Shown: positions 1-10,479, counted from the stretch's first letter. The stretch: DNA of 64,000 bases from Denitromonas halophila (GCF_007625155.1 NZ_VMNK01000002.1:181518-245517), one strand, 5' to 3'. Made by a program: numbers and translations. Notes: generated by a model from the letters alone, not told the origin.

Positions 1-2
1 TG

Positions 3-317
3 GCCGCCGATGGGGCGGAGGTCAAAGAGCTGCGCGTCGATGGCGGCATGACCCGCAATAACCTGCTCATGCAGTTGCAGGCCGACTTGCTCGGCGTGCC
101 GGTGCTGCGCCCGCAGCAGACCGAAACCACGGCCCTGGGCGCGGCCTTTCTGGCCGGCCGGGCGGTCGGTGTGTGGCCGGACGACGCGGCTCTTGCCGCG
201 CACTGGCAGCTTGACCGGGCGTTTGAGCCGAATGCCTCGGCTGACTGGCGCGAGGCCTTGATCGCGCGTTGGCACAAGGCTATCGAGCGCAACCGGGGCT
301 GGGCCGATGGCGCCTGA
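3..317 (+). CDS. glpK: glycerol kinase, C-terminal part (5' end outside window)
   Basis: The reading frame is open from base 3 and gives about 104 residues ending at TGA 315-317. The sequence DGGMTRNN near the start and [13 protein letters not shown] soon after are typical of the second FGGY-family domain of glycerol kinase, which phosphorylates glycerol to sn-glycerol-3-phosphate in the cytoplasm with ATP. The gene directly overlaps glpD, the next enzyme of the pathway, by 11 bases, which supports the assignment. The N-terminal domain and promoter are outside the window. Another FGGY sugar kinase is possible in principle, but the glpD neighbour makes glpK by far the best call. Confidence 0.9.
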   Translation, partial: AADGAEVKELRVDGGMTRNNLLMQLQADLLGVPVLRPQQTETTALGAAFLAGRAVGVWPDDAALAAHWQLDRAFEPNASADWREALIARWHKAIERNRGWADGA

Positions 318-1830
318 CGACATCAAGCTGGCGCCGCCCGCGCTGGCGCGACCGGCCTTGCTGGCGGCGGCGCAGGCCGTCGCGCAGTGGGACGTTATCA
401 TCATCGGCGGCGGCGCCACCGGCCTGGGCGCGGCGGTGGATGCCGCCAGCCGGGGCTATCGCACGCTGCTGCTGGAGGCGTACGACTTTGCCAAGGGCAC
501 CAGCTCGCGCTCGACCAAGCTGATCCACGGCGGGGTGCGCTACCTTGGCCAGGGCCGGATCGCGCTGGTGCGCGAGGCGCTGGTCGAGCGCGCGCGTTTG
601 CTCAAGAATGCGCCGGCGCAGGTCACGCCGCTGCGCTTCGTGGTGCCGGTCTACCGCCGCTGGGACCAGTTCAAGCTGCGCGTCGGTCTCACCGCCTACG
701 AATGGTTGGCCGGGCGCTACAGCCTGGGGCGGGTGCGCGGTTTGTCGGTGGCCCAGACCCGCGCGGCGCTGCCCAACGCCCGGCCCGAGGGGCTGCTCGG
801 CGGGGTGGAATATTTCGATGGACAGTTTGACGATGCCGGCCTGGCCATCGCCCTGGCGCAGACCGTGTTCGACCACGGCGGCACGGCGCTCAACTATGCG
901 CCGGTGACCGACCTGATCGAGACGGATGGGCGCATCACCGGCGTGCGCGGGCACGATGAAATCACCGGTCAGGCTTTGGAATTCATGGGCCGTGTGGTGA
1001 TCAACGCCACCGGCGTGTGGGCCGACGACATCCGCCGCATGGCCATTCCCGATGCGCCGCCCATGCTCGCACCCAGCCAGGGCGTGCATGTGGTGGTCGA
1101 TGCCGACTGGTTGCCCGGCGACACCGCGCTGCTGGTGCCCGAGACCGACGATGGCCGGGTGCTGTTCATGATCCCGTGGCAGGGCAAGGTCTTGCTCGGC
1201 ACCACCGACACCCCGCGTGACGACATTCCGCTCGAACCGCAGGCGCAGGCCGCGGAGATCGACTTTATCCTCCGCACCGCCGCGCGCTATCTGCTACGCG
1301 CGCCCGGCCGTGCGGATATCAAGAGCGTGTTCGCCGGCCTGCGCCCGCTCATCGCCGCCGACCCCGACGCGCCGCGCAGCGAGCTGTCGCGCGAGCATGT
1401 GATCCGTGTCTCGCCGCAGGGGCTGATCACCATCGCAGGCGGCAAGTGGACGACGTATCGGCAGATGGCCGAAGAGGTGATCGACCGTGCGGCGCGTGAG
1501 GCCGGTTTGAGCGCACGCGTCTGCCGCACTGCCGATCTGCCGCTGCACGTCGACCTTGTGCTCGCGGCTGGCGAACGCCTGCATCCGCGTCTGGCGTTGA
1601 CCGAAGCGCAGGTGCGCCACGCGGCGAGCGCGCAGTTTGCGCTGGCCGTCGAGGACGTGCTCGCCCGGCGCAGCCGCGCACTCTTTCTCGATGCCGACGC
1701 CGCATGCGCCGTCGCCCCCGAGGTGGCGCGCATCCTGGCCGATGAACTCGGCCGCGATGCCGACTGGCTGGGCGCGCAGATCTCGGATTTCACGGTGCTG
1801 GCTGCTGCGTATCACGCTGCGCCGGATTGA
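307..1830 (+). CDS. glpD: aerobic glycerol-3-phosphate dehydrogenase (FAD)
   Basis: The 507-residue protein oxidises glycerol-3-phosphate to dihydroxyacetone phosphate at the inner membrane and passes electrons to quinone. The FAD-binding Rossmann motif [13 protein letters not shown] lies around residues 30-42, followed by the [17 protein letters not shown] stretch characteristic of the GlpD/GlpA family; [16 protein letters not shown] around residue 290 is also typical. The ATG at 307 lies inside the end of glpK, so the two genes are translationally coupled. Length matches the roughly 500 residues usual for GlpD. No obvious damage. It probably follows glpK in a glp operon whose promoter and regulator are upstream of the window. 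Confidence 0.95.
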   Translation: MAPDDIKLAPPALARPALLAAAQAVAQWDVIIIGGGATGLGAAVDAASRGYRTLLLEAYDFAKGTSSRSTKLIHGGVRYLGQGRIALVREALVERARLLKNAPAQVTPLRFVVPVYRRWDQFKLRVGLTAYEWLAGRYSLGRVRGLSVAQTRAALPNARPEGLLGGVEYFDGQFDDAGLAIALAQTVFDHGGTALNYAPVTDLIETDGRITGVRGHDEITGQALEFMGRVVINATGVWADDIRRMAIPDAPPMLAPSQGVHVVVDADWLPGDTALLVPETDDGRVLFMIPWQGKVLLGTTDTPRDDIPLEPQAQAAEIDFILRTAARYLLRAPGRADIKSVFAGLRPLIAADPDAPRSELSREHVIRVSPQGLITIAGGKWTTYRQMAEEVIDRAAREAGLSARVCRTADLPLHVDLVLAAGERLHPRLALTEAQVRHAASAQFALAVEDVLARRSRALFLDADAACAVAPEVARILADELGRDADWLGAQISDFTVLAAAYHAAPD

Positions 1831-1910
1831 TGTCGAAATGCTGAGCCGGCGCCATTCGCCGGCATTCTTGCGCGACATCAAGAATTTCGAAATTTAAGTC
1901 GCCACCCTCT

Positions 1911-1937
1911 TAAGAGACGGGCTGTCCGGAACGATAA
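1911..1937 (+). promoter_or_regulatory. candidate sigma-28 (FliA) promoter of the PAS/chemoreceptor pair
   Basis: TAAGAGAC at 1911-1918 and AACGATAA at 1930-1937 are separated by exactly 11 bases. The known flagellar sigma-28 consensus is TAAAGTTT, 11 bases, GCCGATAA; the downstream half matches at CGATAA and the upstream half only at TAA. It sits about 108 bases before the ATG at 2045, ahead of two chemotaxis genes, which is where such a promoter is expected. The match is partial, so this is a candidate only. Confidence 0.45.
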
Positions 1938-2044
1938 TCCCCCTGCAACCGGGGATTCGATGCGTGCCTGCGCGGATCCGCATTCGTGTTCGACGGGCGG
2001 TGTCGCTCGCCGTCATGCCGAGCCAGGCAAAACAGGATCGTCAT

Positions 2045-2581
2045 ATGAAATCAGGCATCGTCCCGACGCAGCAGGAGGTTCGCTTCGAAAACCACGAGCT
2101 GATCGTTTCCAAGACCGACACCGCCGGTCGCCTCACCTATGCCAATCGCGTCTTCATGCGCGTGGCCAACTTCCCCGAAGGTGCGTTGCTGGGCAAACAG
2201 CACAACGTGATCCGGCATCCCGACATGCCGCGCGGCGCCTTCCGCCTGCTGTGGGACACGCTGGCGGAGGGGCGCGAGTGGTTTGGTTTCGTCAAGAACA
2301 TGACCGCCGACGGTGGCTATTACTGGGTGTTCGCCAATGTGACGCCGGATCGCATGCAGGGTCGCGTCATCGGCTACTACTCGGTGCGTCGTCAGGCACC
2401 GAAGGGCGCGGTTGCGGAGATTGAGCCGATCTACCGGCAGATGTGCACGATCGAGGCCCAGGCGGGCAAGAAGAACGCGCCTGATGCGTCGATCGACTGG
2501 CTCGGTGCCCAGCTGGCCGAGCGCGGTGTGAGCTACGAGCAGTTCGTGCTCGATTGCTACAAGCGCCATCTGGCAGCATGA
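2045..2581 (+). CDS. stand-alone PAS-domain protein, Aer/CetB-like redox or oxygen sensor
   Basis: The 178-residue soluble protein has one PAS domain over residues 15-115 with [29 protein letters not shown] and [20 protein letters not shown]. These closely resemble the FAD-binding PAS domain of the aerotaxis receptor Aer (the NxxIRHPDMP helix and GxYYW strand). There is no transmembrane segment or signalling domain of its own. ATG 2045 was chosen over in-frame starts from 1964 because the PAS core begins soon after it and AGGA lies about 9 bases upstream. The stop overlaps the next gene, a methyl-accepting chemotaxis protein, so the two probably form a split receptor as in Campylobacter CetB/CetA. 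FAD binding is inferred. Confidence 0.85.
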   Translation: MKSGIVPTQQEVRFENHELIVSKTDTAGRLTYANRVFMRVANFPEGALLGKQHNVIRHPDMPRGAFRLLWDTLAEGREWFGFVKNMTADGGYYWVFANVTPDRMQGRVIGYYSVRRQAPKGAVAEIEPIYRQMCTIEAQAGKKNAPDASIDWLGAQLAERGVSYEQFVLDCYKRHLAA

Positions 2582-2592
2582 GGATGACCCAC

Positions 2593-4101
2593 ATGAACCA
2601 CCAGCAGATTTTCGCCCGGACCAGCGGCCTGAGCCGTGGCAGTTTGTTCGCCTCGCAGCGCTTCGTGCTGATGTGCGCATTGTTCGTGGGCTCGGTTTGG
2701 GCGCTGGCCGTCTACGATGGGTGGCGCGACGGCCCGAGCCTCTTCAACACCATGCTGCCGCTGGGCGCCCTGGCCTATGCCACCTATGCCCTTCGCCACC
2801 ACCGCCGCACGCTCGATGCGGTGGCGCGGCTCAACAGCGCCATCGTCGCGGCGCGCAAGGGCGACACCCACCACCGCATCACCCATGTCAAGGGGCTGGG
2901 CGAGATCGGGCATGTGGCCTGGAACTTCAACGACCTGATGGATGTGGTCGAAACCTATTTCAAGGACGTCTCCAATTGCTTCGAGCGCGCCGCGCGGCGC
3001 GACTTCACCCGACCGGCGCTGTCGATGGGCATGCCGGGTGATTTCGGCAAGTCGGAAGACGAGATCAACCTGGCGCTCGACGCCATGCAGAAGGCCGACA
3101 CCTTCTCGCAGCGCAACCGCCTGTCGGCCGGCCTGCACGAGATGAACACCGGATCGCTGTTCGCCAATCTCAAGGTCAATCAACAGGATCTGACCGAGGT
3201 GACCGATGTGATGACCAACGTGCTGTCCATCGCCGAACGCAACCGCGCTGGCGCGCGCACCAGCCGCGATACCGTCGAGGTGCTGCGCCAGACCATGGAC
3301 TCGGTCAACGCGCGGATGCAGCGCTTGGGCGAGGCGGCCGGCGAGCTGGGCACCTCGAGCCAGGAGATCCACAAGACGGTGCGGATCATCGCCGAGATCA
3401 CCGAGCAGACCAACCTGCTGGCGCTCAATGCGGCCATCGAGGCGGCGCGTGCCGGCGAGGTGGGGCGGGGCTTCGCCGTGGTGGCCGACGAGGTGCGCAA
3501 GCTGGCCGAACGCACCCGGCAGGCCACGCAGGAGATCGGCGGCGTGGTGGATGGGCTGGGCGCCTGCGTCGACGAGATGGTCGGCCAGACCGGCGAGATG
3601 ACCGGGCAGACCGCCGAGGTGACCGAGCGCGTCAGCGACTTTGCCAATGAATTCGCCGGTGTGGCCCACTCGGCCGAGGAGACCATCACCTGGCTGAGCG
3701 CCGCGCGCGAGCAGATCTTCGGCACGCTGGTCAAGCTCGATCATGTCATCTTCATGCAAAACGGCTATGTGGCGGTCGAGCGCGGCGGCGACAACGATGA
3801 AGCGCGCATCGTCGCGGTGGGGCCGACCGAGTGCCGTCTCGGGCATTGGTATTACGAAGGCTCAGGGCGCGAAATGTTCGCGCATCTGCCGGCCTATCGC
3901 AGTCTCGAGCAGCCGCACAAGACCGTGCACCGCAGCGTGCAGCGCGCGATTGAGGCGTCGCGCGAAGACTGGCTGCGCGACGAGGTGGCTTTCGACCGCA
4001 TCCTGGACGAAATGCGCGCCGCTGAGCATGCCAGCCGCGACGTGATCCGCCTGATCGGCGAGATGGTGGCCCAGAAGCAAGTGGCCGCAACGCGTCAATA
4101 G
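2593..4101 (+). CDS. methyl-accepting chemotaxis protein with C-terminal CZB zinc-binding domain
   Basis: The predicted 502-residue receptor has two close membrane segments (about residues 25-43 and 53-68) with almost no periplasmic loop, a HAMP-like linker, and the MCP signalling hairpin with its tip near residue 275-290 ([20 protein letters not shown]). After it comes a CZB domain with [25 protein letters not shown] and HKTVH, whose His and Cys residues are the known zinc ligands of the family. Because a sensory ectodomain is missing, the signal probably comes from the upstream PAS protein or from the CZB domain itself. ATG 2593 has GAGGA 8-9 bases upstream; ATG 2578, which overlaps the preceding stop, and ATG 2584 are alternatives. 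Confidence 0.9.
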   Translation: MNHQQIFARTSGLSRGSLFASQRFVLMCALFVGSVWALAVYDGWRDGPSLFNTMLPLGALAYATYALRHHRRTLDAVARLNSAIVAARKGDTHHRITHVKGLGEIGHVAWNFNDLMDVVETYFKDVSNCFERAARRDFTRPALSMGMPGDFGKSEDEINLALDAMQKADTFSQRNRLSAGLHEMNTGSLFANLKVNQQDLTEVTDVMTNVLSIAERNRAGARTSRDTVEVLRQTMDSVNARMQRLGEAAGELGTSSQEIHKTVRIIAEITEQTNLLALNAAIEAARAGEVGRGFAVVADEVRKLAERTRQATQEIGGVVDGLGACVDEMVGQTGEMTGQTAEVTERVSDFANEFAGVAHSAEETITWLSAAREQIFGTLVKLDHVIFMQNGYVAVERGGDNDEARIVAVGPTECRLGHWYYEGSGREMFAHLPAYRSLEQPHKTVHRSVQRAIEASREDWLRDEVAFDRILDEMRAAEHASRDVIRLIGEMVAQKQVAATRQ

Positions 4102-4117
4102 GCAGCCGCCGATCCCG

Positions 4118-4146
4118 GGATGCGTGGCCGCGAATGCCACGCATCC
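4118..4146 (+). terminator. hairpin after the chemoreceptor gene
   Basis: GGATGCGTGGC (4118-4128) can pair fully with GCCACGCATCC (4136-4146) around a 7-base loop, 17 bases after the stop codon. There is no following T-run, so it may be a 3' stabilising hairpin or a weak or Rho-assisted terminator. Confidence 0.4.
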
Positions 4147-4281
4147 GGCGCTTCTGGACAAGCGGCCAACGTCTGCCTAGGCTGAATCCTGATCCCTTGC
4201 ATGCCATCGATTGCCGGGCCATTGTTAGCCTCCGGCGCCTTGTGCTCCGCGCCGAGCGGCGTGCGCTCTGGAGGTGCGATC

Positions 4282-6018
4282 ATGGATGCCGAATACGATC
4301 TGTTGATTCGTGATGGGTGGGTGGTCAACGGCCGCGGCGGCGAGCCCGTCCAGGCCGACGTGGCGGTGAGCGGCGGGCGCATCCGCGCCGTTGGTAAGCT
4401 CACCGGTGCGGCGCGCGAGGTCATCGACGCCACCGACCATATCGTGGTGCCGGGCTTCGTCGACATCCACACCCACTACGACGGTCAGGTGAGCTGGGAG
4501 AACCGGCTGGTGCCCTCGTCCTCGCATGGTGTGACCACGGCGGTGATGGGCAACTGTGGCGTCGGCTTCGCGCCGTGCCGGCCCGAGCAGCACGAGCTGC
4601 TGATCCAGCTGATGGAAGGGGTCGAAGACATCCCGCATCCGGTGCTGGTCGACGGTCTGCCCTGGGCCTGGGAGAGCTATCCCGACTACCTCGATTTCCT
4701 CGCCGCGCGGCAGTACGACATGGACATCTGCGGTTACGTGCCGCATGCCCCGGTGCGGGTGTACGCCATGGGCCAGCGCGGCGCCGACCGCGAGCCGGCC
4801 ACGGCGGACGACCTGGCGGCGATGGCGCGCCTCGTGGCCGAGGCGGTGCGCGCCGGGGCGATGGGCTTTTCCACCTCGCGCACCTTCTTCCACCGCTCCA
4901 GCGACGGGCGCTCCACGCCCAGCTTCGAGGCCGCCGAGGCCGAACTGATGGCGCTCGGCGGCGCGCTGCGCCAGGAAGGGCGTGGCGCGATGCAGCTGAT
5001 CACCGATTTCGATGCGCCGGAGGCGACGCTCGATTTGCTGCTACGCCTGGTCAAAGCCGCCGGCCGGCCCTTGTCGGTGTCGTTGCTCGAAGGCACCTAC
5101 GGGCCGATGACCCTCGACTGGCGCACGGTGCTCGACCGCTTCGCGGCGGCCGGCGCCCAGGGCCTGCCGATCAAGGCCCAGGTGCTGAGCCGGGCCATCG
5201 GCGTGATGCTCGGCCACGAGCTGACGCTCAACACCTTCTACACCTGCGACTCCTACAAACCGCTTGCTGCGCTGCCCTTCGAGGAACGCATCCGTGCGCT
5301 GCGCCAGCCCGAGATGCGCGCGCGCCTCCTCGCCGAAGCGGCCGATCCCGATCCAACCATCGTGCTCGGGCGGCTGGCGCGCGAGTTCGACCACATGTTC
5401 CTGCTCGGCGACCCGCCCGACTACGAGCAACCGTTCGAGAACAGCATCGCCGCGCGCGCTGCGCGGCTCGGCGTGAGCCCCGAGGCGCTGGTCTACGACC
5501 TGATGCTCGAGCGCGACGGGCGCAACAACCTGTATGTGACCCTGTGCAACTACGAGCACGGCTCGCTCGAATCCTCGCGCGAGATGATGCAGCACCCCGG
5601 CGCCGTGCTCGGCCTCGGCGACGGTGGCGCGCACTGCGGCACCATTTGTGATGGCAGTTACCCCACCTTCATGCTGACGCACTGGGTGCGCGACCGGCAG
5701 CGCGGCGCGCGGCTGCCCTTGCAGGACGTGATCAAGTGGCTCAGCCACGACACCGCGCAGGCGGTCGGTCTGTGCGATCGGGGCGTGCTTGCCCCCGGCT
5801 ACAAGGCCGACATCAACGTCATCCACCCGGAGCGCCTGACCCTGCACGCGCCTGAAGTCGCCCACGACCTGCCCGGCGGCGGGCGGCGCCTGGTACAGCG
5901 CGCCGACGGCTATGCCGCCACTGTGGTTAGCGGCGCCGTGGTGTATCGCGACGGGCAGCCCACCGGTGCGCTGCCGGGCCGGCTGGTGCGCGGCGCGCAG
6001 GCGGCACCAGTGCACTGA
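4282..6018 (+). CDS. amidohydrolase of the N-acyl-D-amino-acid deacylase (D-aminoacylase) family
   Basis: The 578-residue cytoplasmic enzyme belongs to the amidohydrolase superfamily, subgroup of D-aminoacylases. [10 protein letters not shown] around residues 61-70 carries the HxH metal pair, GNCGVGFAP around residue 91 contains the Cys that ligates zinc in D-aminoacylase, and [11 protein letters not shown] near residue 448 holds the catalytic Asp region. Start 4282 has GGAGG 8 bases upstream; the longer in-frame start at 4201 is not supported. The substrate cannot be read from sequence: relatives hydrolyse N-acyl-D-amino acids, but many close homologues are uncharacterised. It appears to be a single-gene transcription unit. 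Confidence 0.85.
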   Translation: MDAEYDLLIRDGWVVNGRGGEPVQADVAVSGGRIRAVGKLTGAAREVIDATDHIVVPGFVDIHTHYDGQVSWENRLVPSSSHGVTTAVMGNCGVGFAPCRPEQHELLIQLMEGVEDIPHPVLVDGLPWAWESYPDYLDFLAARQYDMDICGYVPHAPVRVYAMGQRGADREPATADDLAAMARLVAEAVRAGAMGFSTSRTFFHRSSDGRSTPSFEAAEAELMALGGALRQEGRGAMQLITDFDAPEATLDLLLRLVKAAGRPLSVSLLEGTYGPMTLDWRTVLDRFAAAGAQGLPIKAQVLSRAIGVMLGHELTLNTFYTCDSYKPLAALPFEERIRALRQPEMRARLLAEAADPDPTIVLGRLAREFDHMFLLGDPPDYEQPFENSIAARAARLGVSPEALVYDLMLERDGRNNLYVTLCNYEHGSLESSREMMQHPGAVLGLGDGGAHCGTICDGSYPTFMLTHWVRDRQRGARLPLQDVIKWLSHDTAQAVGLCDRGVLAPGYKADINVIHPERLTLHAPEVAHDLPGGGRRLVQRADGYAATVVSGAVVYRDGQPTGALPGRLVRGAQAAPVH

Positions 6019-6588
6019 TGCCGTTCGGCCGGTTTGCCGAAACGGGCTAGCGGCCTGCGCGGCGGCGTTTCTATAGTTGGTGCATGGAAAATGTTGTGTT
6101 CCGCGCCGGCGCTCAAGCCCGGCCATCCGGAAGCGTCGCCCGTCATCCTGAGCGGCAATTGCATCAACTGGGGGCGGTGTATTGATGTGTGCGACGAGGA
6201 TGTGTTTGCGTTCGGTCTGCGCGGCTCGCGTCGGATGCCCTCAGAACCAGCAGCAGGGCAGGTCGTGGGGATTCACAGGCTGTCGGCTACCGAGCGGGTC
6301 GGCGTCCGACAGAAAAGCTGAGTCGGCATGGCGCCCGCCAACGGGACCCTCCTGCACGGATCGCTGCGCTTGTCGCTCGACAAGTCGGTCACCTTGATTC
6401 GCTTGGTGTTTCGGTGCAGCTCCTGGCTGGTCTCGGCCAACTGCTGCCGCTCGCCAATTCGGCAGAGCTGTCACTCCAGCGGCCGCTCCGCTCGGGAACC
6501 TGCCCGAGGCACTACGGAAGCGACTCGGCCTTTGCCGACAGTTGATACTCAGGGTACGAACGGCCGCTGATAATTTGACTGCTGCCGG
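6019..6588. other. 570-base stretch without intact gene, left border of accessory island
   Basis: No convincing complete gene is seen on either strand. The left part holds the decayed iron-sulfur motif described separately (6142-6216). From about 6300 to 6580 the sequence has short open frames with poor codon usage and reads like decayed intergenic DNA. The end of the large minus-strand STAND gene follows at 6589. No terminator with a T-run was found for either flanking gene. Confidence 0.5.
6142..6216 (+). pseudogene. remnant of a NapH-type 4Fe-4S ferredoxin motif
   Basis: One frame reads SGNCINWGRCIDVCDEDVF at 6151-6207. This is the CxxCxxCxxxC ferredoxin motif with the second Cys replaced by Trp (TGG 6169-6171, one base from TGC). 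The form CINCGRCIDVC followed by acidic residues resembles the C-terminal iron-sulfur part of NapH-type quinol dehydrogenases and related membrane ferredoxins. No membrane domain precedes it and the frame soon loses sense on both sides, so this looks like a gene end left after deletion. The family label is a tentative recollection. Confidence 0.4.
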
Positions 6589-9500
6589 TTACACCCCGTC
6601 GCTATCGAGACTAGCCTCTTCGGAGGCGGCAAGTTCAATCAGAGAAATTCGTGCCGCCAGAACTTCTAGCGTCAAGTCGTTCAGCGAGCCACCCACGGTG
6701 CCTTCCATCAGCTCGGCCGCCAAAGTATGGCTGTCAGCGCCGCTGAATTCAGCGTCAACGCGTTCAAACAATTGAGCCAACTGGCTCGCGGCTTGAGCGA
6801 GCACTTCGTTAGGTTCATCGTTTAGCTGCGCACTGAAAGTTTGGAAACCGAGGCTAGCCCGCTCGGCTACTAAGTCGAAGTACCCTCGCTCACTAGCGTT
6901 AAGTTCGCGGCCGCAATGAGCGACTACTGTCGACATCGTTACGATTGCGTCGAGCGTCCTATCGAAATTTCTAAGCCCGTCGTCGTCGATTGGAGGATAC
7001 GGAAGACTGGCGGCCCATTCGTCCGCGAAATCGGGGTATGGATGCAGCGATTGGAGGAAGGACATGCCCATGGGGGCGATACGATCTCCTAGTACTGCTC
7101 CGTATGCAATTCTGTGAAAGCCTTCCAGGCTAGTTGCAGCCGATGCAAAAGAATCGCCAGTCGCCATCCAATCTACGAGCGTTTCTACCCTGAGTAGAAC
7201 GGCAAACTCGACACAAGGCCACTCGTATCCACCGTCTTCTGGCAAGCGCCGCGAAAACACCTCAACATCTAATCCAATCGCGCCCATCGCTTGTCGAATG
7301 GTATTTCGGCGAATTTCTACAGCGTTTTCCGCCCTGCGGCATGCTTCTTCCGCAGCACGGTGCAAGATCGCGTGGTGTCGGCTAGTCGATCTAAATCGTG
7401 CGGCTAGGCGGCGACGACGCGTCGAATCGGCCACCACATCTCCAAGCACCGCGCGCAAATTTCTGAGAACCGCGCGAGTTCGGGTTATCGCCTCGATGGG
7501 AGGCTCGCTGGTCATACGCCACAGTTCAGGGAGAAGCAGCGAATCCGCGTCATTGATGAGGCCTGCAGTTCGTACTACAAGAAGATCAGGCCTCTTCACG
7601 TCATCTTCTGTCAGGTCAGCTATTAGCTGCTGCAATCCCATGACGAAGTCGTACGGTTTGTCGGAGTTTTTGAGTTTGCCCTTGTCAAGAGGCCCCGAGA
7701 CAACTTCGTCCGCAGTCGGTGGTTGAACGAAGTCAGTAAGCAGGCCACGCACCTTGAGGGATAGTTTCCATTTCGGTCCCGGAGCCTCCATGCGGCAGAA
7801 ATAGTCGCCCGCCTCACGAAGGCGACTTTCGAGCTCCACAATTGCGTTTGCGAGAGAGGTAGTTCGTCCCGTTTCTACAGGGGCTGCTACAAGGCGTTGA
7901 ATTGCGCGGATTTGCGCTCGGTTCCACGCAACGCGTGCGGGGGCGGGCAGCGCCGAGCGGCTAAGGTGTTTCGAATGGAGCGCTTCTCCACCGAGCCCGA
8001 AAGAGCTCCCATCCGCCGTGAGAACATCAGAGACGAGAAGCTCGGCCTCTGGCACAACGGCCGCCATTGCCTCGCAAAGGCGTACAACCTCGTCGTTGAG
8101 GTCAGGCTGAATTTCCGGGTGGATGAAGCGGACGTAGCTGCTGACGCAGCACAAGCCATCTTTCGATGCGAGGGCGGGGCGCGTAACCCAGTCCATCTCC
8201 TGGAACATGCGTTCGAGAAGCGCCTCCGTCCCCCCTAGCAATTCCACCAGTTTTCGGGCCGCCTCCACTCCCGTTTCCCGCACAGTTGTCAAGAAGGTAA
8301 TCAGCTCTTTAATAGGCGCTTCGGCCAAATCATCCGGCTTTGGTAGAGGGCGAATCGTCGGCCGTGACTTGCAACCTGCTATCGGCAAGAGAGCGGCTGC
8401 CAACTCATTCGCTCCGTCTAGATCTAACTCAGGCTTTTGGACGCTATCTGCCATTCGGTCGATGAGTGACTTCCGAAGATCAGTCACGTCCACATCGGCA
8501 AATTCTCTCCGAGCCTTTGACACGACCTCAAACCCTTTGATGCCAGTAAATTCTCGGTTGCCAAGGGCAAGCATGAACATGAAACTGCTCAAACGATCGT
8601 CAATGCCTGCTGCGCGTGAGATCTCAAGCCACTTGTCAGCAACTCGATCTGCTGTGGCAAGGCCCAGCCCGTGAAAGATGGAAGTCCAGCACGCAGTTTC
8701 ATGTGGCTTCAAACGTAAAGCTAGGCCTTCAATAAGTGCATTCTCTTCAGTGGGCCACTTCTGCAATACCCGCACGATAAAGCCTGCAAAAGCATCTGGC
8801 ACTAGCGCCTCGACTGCGGCTAAAAGTGCTGTTCGTCTTGGCTCCATCAGGAATTCCTGGATGGCCTCATCAAGATACGTGGAACGGATTTCGTGCAGCC
8901 CCGTGAGGGCTCCGTCGGGTCTTAATCGCACCGCATGTTCATCTACCAATCGCTGAAGTGCTTTAGCGAACCTCGTCTCGTCGAGGCGGCTCTGAAACCG
9001 GAGAAGAATCGGATCCACGGCCGCAGCCTGGGCGGACGCAAACGAAACCGTTCGAAGGAGTATCAACTCGTCACCCCGGTTCTCGACAAGACGCCTACGA
9101 ACCTGCTCTCGAATAGTCTCTTCGAGACGTTTTCCTGCTGAGAGCAGATGTGTGAACTCGAGAAGGAGACCGTGACTGAGCTCAAATGGCTCTCGCCAGT
9201 GGCTGAATGCTACTGAGCCTGACTCTTGCAAGGCCGACCAGATACGAAAAGCAAGTTCTTCATCCAGAGCAGGTCGAACCGTAGGCGTACGGGTGGCAGT
9301 TGCGAGAAGGAATATGTCTTCTTCTCGAACTGTACCGATGGCGAGGATGCTGTCTTCGGCCTCGATTTCTCGCACGAGAGCATCCCACCCGGCAGTCTCT
9401 TGCCGCCCGACGTCGTCGATCACGAATCCGACTGGCCGCTGCGGCCTTGCTTCCAGTAGCCGTGCCAGTTGTAGCAGCCGCGCGACGCCCGAGGGCGGAA

Positions 9501-10479
9501 GCTCACGGACGCGATACCACCTTACGGCATGACGGGTACGATGCGCCGCCAGCCACGCAAGCCCAGATTTGCCAGCGCCAGACGGTCCGGCAACCAAGGT
9601 GAACCGCTTGGCTTCAAGTCCGGCAAGTACGTCAGTCATTAGATTTGGCCGATTGAATACTAAGCCCGCTCCTACGTGCCCGGGCACGACATTGACGCCT
9701 CGGTAGAAACCTTCGGTCGGCACTGCCGCGCCAAAATCTGCCAATTCAGCAAGGCCGGCCGTCAGTTCGACATATCCAAGTGGGTCGATGACGCTTGTAA
9801 CCCTGTCGATACGCATCTGCACATCGGTTTGGTCCAGCGTTACAGGGGCTGTAGCCGACGCAGTGTAGTTCGCGTCTGCAATACTCCCGGCTTGCTCTCG
9901 AAGTTGTTGGAATGCCAACCTTGCAGCTGCAGGTGGCAATCGCGAAGTACGCAGGGCTGAGCAACCACGCTCGATCGGCTCGGCTTCGACAATCAAGTGC
10001 GCGCGCGCCAGAAACGCTTCCGTCGAAACAGTGCTGTTCTCACCAATCAACACCGAAAGATAGTGCGTAAGCTCATTCAACGACTGTCCACTATCTGAAA
10101 GAGAAGTGGACCAGCCGGTAGGTAGCAGTCCCTCGACGGGTCTCTCCAGAACTAGAGCAAGTTTAAACCGCGAGTCTTCATCCCAGCCGTAGGGCAGGTT
10201 CTCCGCGCTCTTTGCTAAGTATTTGGCTGCTTCAGCTTGGGTAAAGGTACCTTGAGGATCATGCCTGGATTTAATTTGAACCCGGAGTTCGAAATCTGCA
10301 CCGTGCAATGTAACGTCATCTAAGCCCTCCGGAACAACGACTTTCCAGCTGGCTTCCCCGTTCCAAGTCAGCGTGGCAAGCCACGCCGTGACCGCATCTT
10401 GGTATCGAAATCCGCGGCCCGCACGTGCGCCAGCTCTGGTTCGTTTCCATAGCTCTGGGTCGATCAATACCATTTGCAT
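6589..10479 (-). CDS. Avs-like defence protein: Cap4/DUF4297-like nuclease domain + STAND P-loop NTPase + long helical C-terminus
   Basis: The 1296-residue protein begins with GRGFRYQDAVTAWLA, then PEGLDDVTL and VQIKSRH around residues 48-70. This E...D...QxK pattern is that of the Cap4 (DUF4297) double-strand DNA endonuclease of the PD-(D/E)xK fold. A P-loop NTPase follows: Walker A GPSGAGKS near residue 297, Walker B VGFVIDDVG near 350, a sensor-like GTVREED near 380, and a winged-helix-like stretch LTGLHEIRS near 525. About 750 mostly helical residues of unknown family follow, as in STAND antiviral (Avs) sensors. ATG 10479 with GGGAA upstream was preferred to ATG 10554. Base composition is visibly AT-richer than in neighbours, consistent with transfer. 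Function in phage defence is inferred; no target can be named. Confidence 0.75.
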   Translation of the reverse strand: MQMVLIDPELWKRTRAGARAGRGFRYQDAVTAWLATLTWNGEASWKVVVPEGLDDVTLHGADFELRVQIKSRHDPQGTFTQAEAAKYLAKSAENLPYGWDEDSRFKLALVLERPVEGLLPTGWSTSLSDSGQSLNELTHYLSVLIGENSTVSTEAFLARAHLIVEAEPIERGCSALRTSRLPPAAARLAFQQLREQAGSIADANYTASATAPVTLDQTDVQMRIDRVTSVIDPLGYVELTAGLAELADFGAAVPTEGFYRGVNVVPGHVGAGLVFNRPNLMTDVLAGLEAKRFTLVAGPSGAGKSGLAWLAAHRTRHAVRWYRVRELPPSGVARLLQLARLLEARPQRPVGFVIDDVGRQETAGWDALVREIEAEDSILAIGTVREEDIFLLATATRTPTVRPALDEELAFRIWSALQESGSVAFSHWREPFELSHGLLLEFTHLLSAGKRLEETIREQVRRRLVENRGDELILLRTVSFASAQAAAVDPILLRFQSRLDETRFAKALQRLVDEHAVRLRPDGALTGLHEIRSTYLDEAIQEFLMEPRRTALLAAVEALVPDAFAGFIVRVLQKWPTEENALIEGLALRLKPHETACWTSIFHGLGLATADRVADKWLEISRAAGIDDRLSSFMFMLALGNREFTGIKGFEVVSKARREFADVDVTDLRKSLIDRMADSVQKPELDLDGANELAAALLPIAGCKSRPTIRPLPKPDDLAEAPIKELITFLTTVRETGVEAARKLVELLGGTEALLERMFQEMDWVTRPALASKDGLCCVSSYVRFIHPEIQPDLNDEVVRLCEAMAAVVPEAELLVSDVLTADGSSFGLGGEALHSKHLSRSALPAPARVAWNRAQIRAIQRLVAAPVETGRTTSLANAIVELESRLREAGDYFCRMEAPGPKWKLSLKVRGLLTDFVQPPTADEVVSGPLDKGKLKNSDKPYDFVMGLQQLIADLTEDDVKRPDLLVVRTAGLINDADSLLLPELWRMTSEPPIEAITRTRAVLRNLRAVLGDVVADSTRRRRLAARFRSTSRHHAILHRAAEEACRRAENAVEIRRNTIRQAMGAIGLDVEVFSRRLPEDGGYEWPCVEFAVLLRVETLVDWMATGDSFASAATSLEGFHRIAYGAVLGDRIAPMGMSFLQSLHPYPDFADEWAASLPYPPIDDDGLRNFDRTLDAIVTMSTVVAHCGRELNASERGYFDLVAERASLGFQTFSAQLNDEPNEVLAQAASQLAQLFERVDAEFSGADSHTLAAELMEGTVGGSLNDLTLEVLAARISLIELAASEEASLDSDGV

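Noticed and set aside
2557..3846. 429-residue open frame opposite the chemoreceptor gene
   Set aside because: Antisense shadow with His/Asp/Gly-rich sequence; the other strand encodes clear MCP and CZB domains.
6328..6570. Short overlapping frames 6189-6570 considered as small genes
   Set aside because: Poor codon usage, no ribosome sites and no recognisable protein; treated as decayed DNA.
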